Positions 20,210-33,374 of a stretch of 64,000 nucleotides of DNA are shown here, one piece after another. Under the pieces are notes generated by a model, which worked only from the letters and a program-made list of their open reading frames with translations, did not search any database and was not told the DNA's origin. Location: positions 310,001-374,000 of the forward strand of contig WTXI01000002.1 of the NCBI GenBank assembly GCA_022376515.1, given 5' to 3'. How positions within the stretch are numbered: the stretch's first letter is position 1; the number at the start of each line of letters is the position of its first letter. Position numbers and translations under genes: made by a program. The DNA is from Lactifluus volemus (taxonomy: Eukaryota; Basidiomycota; Agaricomycetes; Russulales; Russulaceae).

Positions 20210-20630
20210 CGTTTTTAACCCGTCACACAACCCGTCGTCTTTTCTTGCAAGCACGGACTAGAGCGGGCCGAGTTTCCAGACTTGTTCTATTTAAGAAAAA
20301 AGAAAAAAAAAAAAAGAAAAAAGGCGACAGACCCGACAGCAGAGAAACCAAGTTTCTAATGTCCCAAATGGTCCAACGCATACGAACGCCGAAAAGCCAA
20401 GTAATTACAGGTTTCGGGGGTGGGGGGGGTACAAGTAAGGCATACACAATCCAGGGGTGGGGGGGTTGCGCGTAGTAGGTGCCGAGCCCAAGAACAGATA
20501 TACAAGAGAAAAAATAACAAAAAAAAAACTCGACAATTATTCGCGTGATCAATCAAATACAACCGAGCCCACCCGCAAGAGACGAGAAATATAGATAGAC
20601 AGCCCTCTACGTACCTCCAACGTGTCAGTG
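20210..20630. other. Spacer between COX16 and the basic protein gene
   Basis: Holds the COX16 promoter and the 3' end of the next minus-strand gene. Homopolymer A and G runs are present (20297-20325, 20417-20466). Nothing else was recognised. Confidence 0.5.
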
Positions 20631-21917
20631 TTATCCCCGTTCCAATCTCCCTACCACACCCTCTGCCTCACCTCTCGCCTGCCCAAGTTCTGGATCTATC
20701 GCCGCCACAGCAGTCGCAGGGGTGGCAGGCGCCTTGGGAGTCGGCTCTGCACCGAGATGTGGATCAATCCCATCCGCTGGAGCAACTTGTTGGGGCGGCA
20801 CAAAGGAACGGAACGGGGAAGGAGCAAGGAGTGAACGGTGGAAGCGTGCGCGAAAATCGTTGGCTTGTGGTGGCTGGTTTGGGTCGGTCGTAGCGAAAGG
20901 CTGTGCAGCAGCAGCAGCCGCTGCTGCTGCTGCCGCCGCCTGTGCATCGCCCAACTCGACGGCGGAGAAAGTGGCAGACGAGGGAGGGCCATCACCGAGT
21001 GGGTGGCCGTCGGGTGGTTTGCCTGCACCTGCTGCAGCCTGTGCTTGTTGTGCGTAATGCAATCGACGCTACAAGGGAAGGAACGGTCACCGGGGGTATG
21101 CGCATATGCGTTTGTGGCGGGGGAAATGACGTACCTGATGGTCCCATTGGTCCCATGCTTGCGCGATGATCGGTTCAAGCGATGCGAGTTCCTCGTTGGT
21201 CATGGATAGCGTGCGAAGGATGTGCTGCTTGAGTAAAGGAGCACACGAAAACGAGAGCAACAGCGTGGACGCGAAAGTCTGGCCCCCATGATGACCTGGC
21301 GGGAACGCCGGATCGGGTTGGCCGGGTATCGGTTGTTGCCCAAGGTCGTGCTGCAAAGCGGCGAATGGGGCGCCCTCGGCAGCCATGCGATATTGCATGT
21401 CCTCTAGACTCTGCAGGCCCAATTCGTTTCCCATATCCAAGCCGAGCTCGCGTAGCTTCTTCTGCTTCATGAGCGCACGATGTTTGCGTTGTCGTTCCCG
21501 CGCGGCGGTCCGTACACGCTCGCGGCGTGAAAGCTCTGCGGGGGAGAGCTCAGCAGGGGGTTGTACAAAGGATTCCGGGGTAGGCGTGAGGGTGGGTTGT
21601 GCGGGGGTCGACGCGAGAGCTTGTTGAGGGTGCGTGACGGTAGTCATGACTTGTGGTGAGGGTTGTTGTTGCGGCGGCTGTTGCTGTTGTTGCTGTTGTT
21701 GTTGTTGCTGCTGCTGCTGAACGACGGCCATGCTTGCGAGACCGTTTTGTAGGCTAGCATTCCGATCTCGCTCTCGCTTTCGTCGTTGCCGCTCAGCGGC
21801 CTTTTCCCGCTTATGTCGCTGGCTAGGAGACTCATTCTCGCGGGAACGCTTTCCTGAGGATGTAGAGATTGAGGTGAGAGCGTTTTGAGGGGTCGCAGGT
21901 TGCAGTGCGGGGTCCAT
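20631..21917 (-). CDS. Uncharacterised basic protein with polyQ and polyA tracts
   Basis: Two exons (21917-21135 and 21068-20631) joined in phase 0 give about 406 residues. The donor is GTACGT and the acceptor TTGTAG. Two strongly basic stretches are visible: residues about 33-53 (QRHKREKAAERQRRKRERDR) and about 130-158 (RRERVRTAARERQRKHR..KQKK). Between them lie a polyQ run (about 67-81) and a Pro/Thr-rich segment. Exon 2 has a polyA run and is Pro/Ala-rich. The basic stretches resemble bZIP-type DNA-contact regions, but I see no clear leucine zipper after them, so a transcription-related nuclear protein is only a guess. The polyQ and polyA tracts are coded by near-pure triplet repeats and are probably length-variable. 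I do not recognise the family. Confidence 0.7.
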
Positions 21918-22143
21918 GGGAATTGGAAAGGTAATTTATTGTAAGCTGGAGGCCGGTCAAGACGCTATATTGAATGCTCCTTTTCGGATTTGAAGGGGCG
22001 TTTCGAACCGGTGACAGATTCGTGACGGTGAGTGACGGTAAAGAGGCAACTCGGTGTCACATCCCCTTTTTATACCACAAACACATATGCCGTAAGCAAT
22101 TACCCACTTGTATTACACTCTACTCTTACAGAACTCCTCTTTT

Positions 22144-23908
<1,765 letters not shown>

Positions 23909-23912
<4 letters not shown>

Positions 23913-24091
23913 GCTGCCCTCTCGGGTTGTTGTTGTTGTTGATGATGATGATGATGTTGATAGTGTTCTGGTAGGTTTCTAATCTGCGGCTTGTTCAACA
24001 GTTTGCACAAAGGTTGCCACCTCTCCCAATCACGGTCTTTTTCTAGTGGGTCGATGTTTTTTTTAGGTTTGGACAAGCCCCGGGCCGCCAT
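23909..24091 (-). promoter_or_regulatory. Upstream ORF overlapping the ADE12 start (ATGA)
   Basis: A 60-codon frame starts at ATG 24091 and ends with a TGA whose first two bases belong to the ADE12 ATG (GCATGAGTG). It codes a basic segment (GLSKPKKNIDPLEKDRDWER) and ends in His and Gln runs coded by ATG/TTG-like triplet repeats. If it is in the transcript leader it would be a stop-start overlapping uORF able to couple or limit ADE12 translation. Transcription of this stretch cannot be seen from sequence. Confidence 0.4.
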
Positions 24092-26052
24092 GTCACCATA
24101 TACACAGCAATTGAATGATGTGCATCGCTGGCCAAGCTTTAACGTTAAACTTGACGTCGATGTCCCAACGTCTTGTGGTCATTCGTCATGCAAAGCCTCA
24201 AGTCTCTGATCGTCATTCATCACCTAATATTAGAGAGCCATATATACATCAGGTCACCAGCCCACAAGAACGCACGCTGGCAGCTCCTAAGTTTATCTGC
24301 CCCCAACTACCGGATTTCGAGACAAAAAACCGGGACTGGCCTTACGGAGCCTCTTCAGTGATTCATACCTATGAGTATTTTCCAAGTATGATCGCGACTA
24401 TCCCAGTTCCGGCATGTCACTCTTGCAACCGTGCCACTTATAACCGGTCTCTCTCACAACCCATCTTTTGGCTTTTGAAAGATGGAAGTAGAGCCGGATC
24501 TAACTCATGAGACCATCCCCGTGAGGACCTCGAGTCCAGGCCTGTTTCCTTTTACTCCTTTTGCTTGCTGCCTATCGGGCATGGTCTCCCGGGCCGGGCG
24601 CGTTTTTTGTGTCTAGTCAGCACATGTGGAACCTCGGACGAGTGTCTAGTTCAGGCCTGCTAAGTGTCAAGATGTCGTGCATAGTACCTTTAGACCGCCG
24701 TTTCTTTCGTAATACCGTTTAAGAGCTGAGCCGTGGGCTCAGTTCAGTAGCAAAATTTCTTGTGTGTGCACGAACTCCGGTTGTAAAAAAAATGTGTTGG
24801 AGCATACGTACGTTAAAACACGTTAAAAGATCCCCACGTACGTACTTGGCCGCACGGACCTGATCCGCAGAAAGTGAATTTATAGGTCTGGACTCGCGGC
24901 CCTCACATGTAGAGCTAGATAACTTCCAATACGGGTCTCGACAGATCCTCGCAATGCCGCGAGCATGTCTATATCTGGCAAACCAGGGTTGATTTTGTTC
25001 CACACAGACTTTATCTACGTAGAAGATCTGGAACTCTTCTACACGCGGCGGAGGCGGAGCTCTCATGCGTTTACCTGCCTGTTCCCCCCCTCTCCCATTT
25101 CTCCCCCTAGCTGAAAAAAAAAATAAATTGTCTGTTTACTGTCTCGCCAAGTTGAAACAACGTGGGGGCTACAGAGAAGGAACGCCTGAACCCCGCGCCC
25201 GCCACAATCGCCCCTATAAACCGTGGACCATGACCCCGTTCTACCGTATGTGCTCGTTCCCTTTGTTGACGAGTACAAGTACAAGTATCTCCTAACATAC
25301 CGGACTTCTCTCTCACGCGATGTGTCGTTCGCTCGCCCGCCGCCCGCGAATGTCCCTCATCGCGTCGCATTTTGCGTTCACTCTTCTTCTCGCCCGTTAA
25401 CGCTGACAAGTCACCGTGGGGAAGCCCCTGTGCGCGAGAACTTGGTTCGCCCGTGGTTGCGGGGAGCTGGGACGAGTGGACGGGGGGGGGGATTGATTGT
25501 GTGACGGTGAATCCACACCGCCTTGTATGCAAGGGAAAGTTAGTCGAGCGCCGGGAGGGGGGCAGTGCACGGCATGTAAGGCTGGTGGCGTAGACGGTAC
25601 GTTCTCGCCTAAAGTGGAGATAAAATGCCGGCCATAAAGCTTGATGGGCGGAGGTAGGAGATCTCCCAACGGGCACGTACTATCCGTAAATTGAGTTGGT
25701 AATCTGCCCAAGAAGGAGATCTTCAATAATTGTTTTTTTTTGAGTAAGAATTGTCGGGGTATACTAGTGACGTGTGAACTCGAAAAAGGGCTTTCCTCAT
25801 CCACCTTCTATTTAGTCGTCTATTAGCTGCATCGGGAAATCCTCTTGGGGCCCGGAGCCGTCTCTCCCCCTGGCCACGATGGCGGCTAAACACGCACCAG
25901 ACCGCAGCTTTGCCGATTGGGTTTCTATCCAAGATGCCTTTTCCTCTAGATGATTCCCTAATACCCCGGACTACAAGCAGCGCTGACTCGAACAAGCCGG
26001 ACCTTATAATAATTGCCATCGTACCTGCTTCTCGGATGGTTTGCTCCTGCGC
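24092..26052. other. Two-kilobase spacer, no gene recognised
   Basis: Contains frames on both strands (for example 24115-24510 plus and 25107-25676 minus) that lack motifs, good introns or family resemblance. A CCTATAAACC near 25212 could be a TATA box but no gene follows it clearly. Confidence 0.45.
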
Positions 26053-26060
26053 TATATAAA
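26053..26060 (+). promoter_or_regulatory. TATA box of the 72-aa gene
   Basis: TATATAAA lies 102 bp before ATG 26162, a usual distance when a leader of about 70 nt is included. Confidence 0.5.
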
Positions 26061-26161
26061 CGTCCTAATTCTTTCCCCCCTGGCGGATTGCATCCAGACC
26101 CGCCCTCCTGTAACTCCTCTCCTCGGAACGTTTCGTTATCACTTTATTTTTTTACTCCATC

Positions 26162-26440
26162 ATGAGCGACACCAAGTCCGCCACTACCGTCATGCAAAAG
26201 TCCTCAAAGGGAACAACCGACGGCTCATCGAAAGGCACGGTGAGCACCTGATTCACCCCGGTCACCCATTCAATCCCTCTGATTGACACGTACGTATAGC
26301 CTGGTAGTGGCACATCCTCAGCGACGAATGGTGCAGCAAATGAGTCAGGGACAGACCAAGCTACTTCCCCATACATGATGCCAGCGCCCACCCCCGGGGG
26401 ACTCAGCCCACCTCCATATCACTTCAAGCGTCGAAAGTAG
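26162..26440 (+). CDS. Small Ser/Thr-rich protein, 72 aa, two exons
   Basis: Exon 1 (26162-26239) codes MSDTKSATTVMQKSSKG to KGT. The intron (26240-26299) has a GTGAGC donor and a GTATAG acceptor. Exon 2 (26300-26440) codes PGSGTSSATNG to PPPYHFKRRK and a TAG. The joined frame is in phase 0 and gives 72 residues. The protein is hydrophilic, has no signal peptide, and ends in a Pro-rich segment and a basic KRRK tail. A TATA box and a pyrimidine-rich leader (CACTTTATTTTTTTACTCCATC) precede it. I do not recognise a family. The canonical intron and promoter make it a likely real gene. Confidence 0.6.
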
Positions 26441-26763
26441 ACTGAGGGGTAGGTCTTGAGATTGACGTCTGCTTACTTGAACTAACCCTGCGTGGTTGAG
26501 ATTGATTCACGTTGAATGACTTGATTGTATCGTCAGACCTGATACCTGCTCGTGTATAAAAGATGATACCAATGCTAGATACCCTCGAATGTCAAAGTGG
26601 TTATTGTTGTTAGTTAGCGGCAGTAAACCAAAGTCGGAGATTGAAAGCAATACGCCCCGGGGGCGACATGTCTGACCAGCGCTCGTCATAAGTTCTTTCC
26701 ACCAAACCTTTTTTTTTTGTCTTGTCTTGTCTTGTGCTCTTGTCTTCAATTCAAATATCATAA
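26441..26763. other. Promoter region of the LSM14/SCD6 gene
   Basis: No coding sequence. A T-run and repeated CTTGT units (26710-26735) precede the ATG and are probably the transcription start region. Confidence 0.45.
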
Positions 26764-28305
26764 ATGGCCCTTTCGTTCATCGGGTGCGTTCAACCATCCC
26801 GTTGACGTTGCGTATGATCCCTCTGACAATTACGCCCCCCCCTACAGGAAACCGATATCCCTTATTTCTCATTCCGACGTGCGTTACCGCGGTATCCTCG
26901 CCGGTATCGACCCCGCAGCATCCACCATTCAGCTTTCAAATGGTACGAAACCGATTGACGTTCATTAAAAAATGGCTCTATGCTGACATTGGGCTCCCAG
27001 TCTATTCTATGGGAACCGAGATGCGTCGGTAGGTCATATCCCTTCCCGCAGCTCTTCCTTTTCGGAAGCGTGTTAGGGCATATGAGCACACCGAGCGCCC
27101 CACAAATGGTGCACACGTATGAGCCCGCGTGTTCTTTCCGTCCTTTGGTGTCTTCTCTTACAGCATACATAGGAATCTGACCCGTTTTTTTTTTCACATA
27201 AATGCAGCCCACCTACTGAGTTTATCCCGCCTGTTCAAGAACCGTACCAATACATCATCTTCCGTGCCTCAGAAGTAAAAGATTTATCGGTTGATGAACC
27301 CGCACCTCTCAGGAGTGTTCATGATGACCCGGCCGTCCTTGGGGTATGTCTTCCAACATCACATTAATTTTCCACCTCCGCTCCTTCCATTTATTCACAA
27401 CAATACCTCACCTCGGGAAAACTGTGTTCCCGAGGGCACGACCCCTAAACCTATTCATTTCTCCTTGACTATATCGGCGTCTGACCTCCGCCTTGTACTG
27501 ATGGGCGCCCGTGATTCAGGCATCTGCACCTACGGCGGCCAATGGATATCCACAGTATCCGCCAACGGTTGCCCAGCCCGTGCCTCAACAGCAACCTCAG
27601 CAACAGCCATACGTCCCACAACAGCCGCAATCACAACAGCAACCACAACAACAGCAACACCCCCCAGCACCGGTACCTACACAGTCAGCGGGCAGCGATG
27701 GACGCCGCACGGCCAACTTGAACGGCAGCGGCTCCGTGCAGACCGCGGCGGCTTCGCTCGAGACCGTTGAGCGCGCGCTTGGTGACCTGCGGAGCTCCGC
27801 CGCCAATGCTGGTGTGAATCCCAGCACGAACAACCGTGGAGGAGGTGGTCGGCGGGGAGGCGGCAATGCCACGCGGGACGTCAAAGTAGGGGACATACGC
27901 GTGCCGACGACGGACTTTGACTTTGAGGGCTCGAATGCGCGATTCGACAAGTCGGCCCTCGCGCCTCCATCCAGTGCAAAGACTGATAGCTCGACTGTGG
28001 AGGAAGGCGAGGTGCAGGAAGAAGAGGCACCGAGGGCGTACAACCCAGGGAAAAGCTTCTTTGACTCGCTTTCATCCTCGACGCAAGCCCCGCCTCCGGC
28101 GCAGCATGGTAGTGGACGTGGCGGACGTGGCGGAGGGCGCAATCGGCGAGAGGAAGAGCGAGAGAGGAATGTCGCTACGTTTGGTGAACCTGGTGGAGTT
28201 GGGCTGATGGGGCCTGGTGCCTATGTCGGCGGTTGGGGTGGATTCGGGCGGCGCGGAGCTGGGCGTGGGAGGAGAAATCCCCAAGCACAGACGGGAACGA
28301 GATGA
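26764..28305 (+). CDS. SCD6: LSM14/SCD6-type mRNA decay and translation repressor
   Basis: Five exons (26764-26783, 26848-26942, 27001-27028, 27208-27343, 27520-28305) total 1065 nt, giving 354 residues. The N-terminal LSm14 domain reads MALSFIGKPISLISHSDVRY, GILAGIDPAASTIQLSN, GTEMRR and YIIFRASEVKDLSV. A Gln/Pro-rich linker follows, then the FDF motif (RVPTTDFDFEGSNARFDK), the FFD-type segment YNPGKSFFDSLSS and C-terminal RGG repeats (GRGGRGGGRNRREEERERN). Scd6/Lsm14 proteins bind mRNA and Dhh1/eIF4G, repress translation and act in P-bodies. The polyQ stretch in exon 5 is coded by CAG/CAA repeats. It converges with the gene at 28611-29712. Confidence 0.94.
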
Positions 28306-28610
28306 GTCGGAAAGTGGTTTCTTCTTAATCTCGTCCTTCATGTTATGACTGTGCGTTCAATGTTGACCAAAAAGTCGAGGGGAGAACGTCGTTGGTTTGT
28401 AACGTAGTCCTGTCTTTGTCGCAGTCTCCCACACGGTCACTATTTACGGCCAAGTTATCCTTCTCCTTCCTTTTTTCTACCTTTGACCCTGAGAGGATCC
28501 CAAGCCGAAGTTTATCGGGCCGAGTGTGAAGGCCAGAAGTGATCATTAGGTTAGATACGGAGTTATTAGTGGAGGTGGATGATGACGATACAATGTGTGA
28601 GAACTGTAAA

Positions 28611-29712
28611 CTATAATGCCCGCGCTTCCTCATGAGCGGGTGCAATCTCTCGTGGTAAGAGAACGATGGTGCCGTCGTCTGCGATAACCTTGAAACGTAC
28701 TGCTCGAAAAGTATGGTCAGGGTTGTATCGAGAGAGAGAGAGTTAAGACTTGATACGCAACGCGTCGTGAAAGGTTCTCCGCGCGCCTTGCGTATGCTCG
28801 TAAAGTACACCGTGCCTGCGCCTTCCCAGGAGAGCGAAAATGAATGAAATGAGTCAGATACGAGCGCTCCGAGAGTCAAGTGTTTTTTATAAGAGCAGGA
28901 TAGAAGAAGATTCCCAATCATGGTATCATAATCATAGTGGACGTACCCTTGTGACCTTTAATGCGGAAGCTGATATCAATGTTACCCTGCAACATCTTGA
29001 CCTGATTGTGCCCAAGTGAGTGATGAGAGAATGAAAAAGAAAATCCCCCGATTTTAAAAAAGAATGTTTGTGTGCTGTAATCATTTTAAACCCCCTTCCT
29101 TTTTGCTTGCCGCAATTGTCGGGAAAACAAAAAAACGGAGATGAAGGGGGGGAAAGGAGGGGGAGATTTTTGATTGATTTGGAATGGGGGAGGGAGTTAT
29201 TAAATGAAAACGTACCGAACCGTACACCCACGGACTACCGTTGAGGTACCATGCAGGTTCAGGTCGAATCGCGTCTCCAAGGATGACCTGTACGTCTTTG
29301 CTCTCGCGTAACTCGCTGAGCACACGACGCATCGCGGAGCTCGACAAACGTTCTTGATTCGCTGCGTAAGCCAAAAAAGCTGCCCAAACGCCTACGCCAC
29401 CTATACATATGGCGAGTAAACTTGGCCAACCTCGCTACACAACAAACGGGGGGTTTTTTTTATTAATTTTTTTTAGTTTGGGAGATGGATGGAGGGGGGA
29501 GAGAAAGGACTGTTTACACGGTAAGGTGGTAGGTCGCCAGGGTGAGGTCGGCTGTAGTATTGACGTGGGCGAGAAGTGGAGGAGAACGTTTCGGGTGGTG
29601 GGAGTGGTTTGGGAGGTGGACGTGGGAGCTGGTTTGCGAATGTGCGGCGGCGAGAGGAGAGTCTGAGATGGGTGCGATGTGTGAGCGCAATGGTCGGTCT
29701 TGTCGTCATCAT
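28611..29712 (-). CDS. COA1/TIM21-superfamily mitochondrial protein
   Basis: Five exons (29712-29518, 29434-29216, 29001-28947, 28821-28762, 28699-28611) total 618 nt, giving 205 residues. MMTTRPTIALTHRTHLRLSS is an Arg/Ser-rich mitochondrial presequence. ICIGGVGVWAAFLAYAA is the membrane span. The conserved domain follows: MRRVLSELRESKDVQVILGD, PWVYGSVKMLQGNIDISFRI, AGTVYFTSIRK and RFKVIADDGTIV. This is the Coa1/Tim21 fold, whose members act in cytochrome oxidase assembly or protein import at the inner membrane. Which of the two it does cannot be told here. The donor of intron 4 (GTTGCG) is weak but is the one that keeps the conserved LRFKVIADDG in frame. Confidence 0.88.
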
Positions 29713-30957
29713 CCTCGACAACAAGTCAACTGGCTTCTTACTACAACTCTACAAACGTTCGGCAATTACCATTTTGAGGTGAGATGCCGTCCTTCCTCCT
29801 CTCAACTTGTCTTTATTTTGCTGAAAAAAAAAAAAATTCCCCCAACAAATCCAGTGTGAGGTGAATCTGCACGATAAAAACGCTGATATTATGGCAAAAA
29901 ACCTACAGTTACCAAAGCGGCGATGTGGAGTAAGCACGTACTCGGGCCCAGTGCTTGACGCAATTTTGGGCTTACAAATCTGAGCAAAATGGAATCCTCA
30001 CCTCTGCGCTGCTAGAACTCATTTCAAGCACGAAAATCGCATGTCGAAAGATCTACTTCGCCGTTCATGCTATAGCCGTTATCATGGGCCGATGTGCCCA
30101 GGAGATCAAATGCAGATTTGAACACAGGCTAGTCAAGCAGATTGTCGACAACTACCTCGCGTCACTGAAACTGTAAACCTCGCACGGATTGGTCATCGTG
30201 ATGAATCACCACTGTTGCTTCGGGTATGACGAACAGTCACCTATAGGATACTCACATGAATATGTACTAGGGACGAAACATTGTGAAGGCGACAGTGTCC
30301 GACAGATATGTGGTGCCTGACATCTGTCCCCCTCTCCACGATGCCCTACTTGGGAAACTTCACGCACATGTTGTGTTGCGTGAAAACCTCCGAATTCCCA
30401 TTTGCTCTTATCCCACGACCCCATGGATTGTTTTGACAGATACGCTCCCATCGAGTGGCAACGTAACCGACAGGGGCTGTTAATTTCTCTCCCGTGTTCT
30501 TGTGTGTCCCCAATACTTGTTGACTTCACGTGTCATTTTGACGTCTCTCCATTTGCTAATAGAAGGCTGGTCGTGGGATTGCGTTCATCGTGTCAACGAT
30601 CAAGAATTACTTATTGCTGCATTGGCGCAGCGGGCGGACGGAGGATATCACGTGCCAGAAAATCCCGGTTGGCGAAGGCGAACACCACGGATCCGATCCG
30701 CGAGAGTCCCTATGATGGACTCGGAGCAGGGAAAGGCACCACTATTGACAGGGTCGATCCACGCCGATCCATTCTAACGTGCAGTAGAAAAAGAACTGGT
30801 TTGTTGTTCAATTCGCTGGACGCTCCTATCATCCCCGACTTACTGATCGTTTATTAGGAGTCATAGTAGTGGTCGGAGCCTGTTCTCCTGCTACCCCTAT
30901 ATGTTCAGTAGACGGGTGATCAAACGTCTCTTCGTTGGCGTTACACGACAAAGCACA
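29713..30957. other. Intergenic, no gene recognised
   Basis: Frames at 29955-30176 (73 codons) and 30402-30857 lack family resemblance. The stretch separates the housekeeping block from a gene-poor region. Confidence 0.45.
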
Positions 30958-31488
30958 ATGGCTCACGTATCTCTGTTTTTCGCGTCCTACGAATACTTCG
31001 AAATCAACCAGGACGTGACTCCAACGAAAGAATTTTCGAGGTTGAAGCAATTGAACGGCTGGAGGGATCGTGACAGAGAATACAGAGAAGCCCGCGAGAG
31101 ATTTGCCGATGCACTGGCAGCAGATTTCAACGCCACGTACGGAACAGACATGAACTGCCTCGAAAACTGGCACGCTTTGTGTCATGTCATTGGCATTGAT
31201 CCTATTCCCGAAGGGATATCTGCCTGTCGAAAGGTACGAACGTGGACGAACTGAGTCGATCTTTCGGTTCTTGACACTCCGTTAACCACGCAGGCTGTCA
31301 AGTCAAAACATATCAACCTCGTCGATTTGGTTTACCACGTTGACCAAGTCGAAATGTTTCCTTCGGTCAAGGCGCTAGCAAAGTACTCGAAGAAGAATGG
31401 CAAGATATTCCCGAGGGAATCAGCCAAGGCTGGTGGCATTCTTCGCTATCTTCTGCGCCACATTTATAGAGGTGGGGCCGCGACTTAG
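30958..31488 (+). CDS. Uncharacterised basidiomycete protein, paralogue A
   Basis: Exons 30958-31233 and 31294-31488 join in phase 0 to 156 residues. Pattern: VSLFFASYEYFEIN, EFSRLKQLNGW, REYREARERFADAL, FNATYGTDMNCLENWHALCHV, IGIDPIPEGISACRK, then after the intron AVKSKHINLVDLV, KALAKYSKKNGKIFPRES and GGILRYLLRHIYR. The same pattern with the intron at the same place occurs in paralogue B at 32637-33374. Proteins of this style are, from memory, common in mushroom genomes and have no assigned function. There is no signal peptide or membrane span; it looks like a small soluble helical domain. Start chosen at ATG 30958 (MAHVSLFF) because the earlier in-frame ATG at 30901 precedes unconserved sequence. 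Confidence 0.75.
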
Positions 31489-32636
31489 TTCCTACCTACT
31501 ATAATGACTGCATGATACTCTGTTGGCGTTCTCTGCCTATGGGGTACATGCTTTCTCAACTCTTTAACGACTCGTCTAAGCTTCCTTTGCTCCCTATGAC
31601 GCACCAGTGCGTCAGGACCGCACCGGCAGGACCCCAGTTAGTATGACACTGACACTTGTAATTTACTTTTGGCTTGGATAGTGTACTAAAATTTTGGCTG
31701 TTCCATTATTGACATTTACACTTGCTGCACCATCCTTCATTGGCCGCACTGCGGTCCTAGCCGAGAGACCTTACGCTTCGTCACACTTGGCACTGCATGA
31801 GGTCCGAGACTGCACAGGACTGTGCCAGTTGTTGAGCTGCAACAATGTGACACAGGTGATGCATGTGCCACAGGGTTGACCCAGGTTGTTTGGTACTCCT
31901 GCGTCGAATCGACATTAACGGGAAGAGATGCACACGTTCGCGAGGAGTTTCAGTGCCAGTGACTCCGAGTCGCGTCATTCAATGTATCAATCCTGATTGT
32001 GTCACCAGCGTTTCCTACAGTACTAGATTCTTAAAGCCTCGTCAAATCCCTGCTATTTCATTCTTTCCCCGGCCCGTCCAGCGAAATTTTTAGGGGCGTG
32101 CCGTATCAGTGATCTTGATAGTACGCCATAAACACGAGGTTGTCTCTTGACCCCGTACTTCGGATATCACCTTCATTCAACCATTTCAATTTAATTTATT
32201 TGACAGACTTCCCAGTATGGTCTCTGAATGTAGTTCATACTTTTTTTAGATAGAAATCGTGCTGCTGTGTCGAGAGAGAAGCAGGTTTGTCGCGGTCACG
32301 TGATCCATTCGGTTATTATAAATTAAATAAGTAGCGATAAACATCTTGATCTTATCAGTTTACATGGCAATGATCACATTCTTTTGATCTGCTGGCCCAC
32401 CAAATTACATTCTTCTTCATCTAGTGTATCATGATATACTTCAAATTTCAGTTAACCTGCCCTCAAGGATCGTAGAAGAATTGTTGGGTCCAAGCGGAGC
32501 TTTAAATGTGGCCGTGTTGAATGTGGTTGACATGTCACGGTTGACTTTCCATTGAGTTGTCTCTTGCTTGCCGACAGCGGTCGTCTTTTTACATTGTATC
32601 TGCTTTGTCTTATTTCAACTGTCATATCATCGACCA
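31489..32636. other. Spacer between the two paralogues
   Basis: AT-rich in its second half. No recognisable gene. It holds the promoter of paralogue B. Confidence 0.45.
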
Positions 32637-33374
32637 ATGCCTGCCGAGGGGAACAAGCGGAAGCCTAAAGGTGCAACGAAGCCTTATTCTAGGGTATGTA
32701 CCTCCGCTATCCGAGTCGCAGTGGACCTGGGCTTGCTCCCAGTCTCGGCTGTGAGCATCGCTGAAGTAAATACCACAGCCTACTAGTAATGAGAAGACTC
32801 AGGAGAGCATCATCGTCCAGCCCCTAGGCGTCGAGACGCCGCTCGAAGGCTTCTTCTCTCAATATTCAAATTTCCAGTCACAACCTTCAAATTCGCCAGT
32901 TTCAGAATTTAGACGTTTGTGCAAGACATACAACTGGGAAGGTGGTAGCCAGGAGAGGAAAGCTGCTCATGAGGAGTTCTCCTTCGCCATGAAGATGGAG
33001 TTTGACGATCTGTATGGGTCGGATGAGAACGACATTGAAAATTGGCACAAGCTCTGCCATGTCCTGAGAATTGACCCCGCACCGACCACCGTGCAGGAAT
33101 GTCGTGCTGTATGTCGCAGTTCTTTGACTGTTCTCGACAAACGTTTGTTCATTTGCATTTGTTACAGGCTGTCCTGAAGAAGCATGTCAATCTCGTCGAC
33201 CTTGTTGAAGGATCCAAAAAGGAGGTCCGAATCTTCAAAACTGAACAAGAACTCAGTATATACACTCGTCAAACAGCTAAATTCTTTCCGAAGGAAAATG
33301 CAGTGGATGGTGGAGTATTGCGTGCGCTCCGTCGTCACATCCTTGCGCCGCGACAGGACCGAGATGAAACATAA
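32637..33374 (+). CDS. Uncharacterised basidiomycete protein, paralogue B
   Basis: Exons 32637-32693, 32797-33108 and 33168-33374 join in phase to 191 residues. The short first exon codes a basic start (MPAEGNKRKPKGATKPYSR) absent from paralogue A. The shared domain follows: LEGFFSQYSNFQ, EFRRLCKTYNW, RKAAHEEFSFAMKMEFDDLYG, DIENWHKLCHVLRIDPAP, VQECRA, intron, AVLKKHVNLVDLV, ELSIYTRQTAKFFPKENA and GGVLRALRRHIL. The intron before AV..KH.NLVDLV is at the same phase and place as in paralogue A, so the two come from a tandem duplication. Conserved residues are the NWH-LCHV and NLVDLV blocks. Function unknown. The acceptor of intron 1 could also be three bases earlier. Confidence 0.75.

Noticed and set aside
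20903..20940. CAG/GCC triplet repeats
   Set aside because: They are the polyA tract of the basic protein, not a separate repeat element.
23930..23960. GTT/GAT triplet repeat upstream of ADE12
   Set aside because: Simple sequence coding the Gln/His run of the upstream ORF; no other feature.
25107..25676. 189-codon minus-strand open frame
   Set aside because: Low-complexity composition, no motifs, no supporting introns or promoter; likely chance.
29955..30176. 73-codon plus-strand frame
   Set aside because: No family resemblance and no promoter or intron signals.
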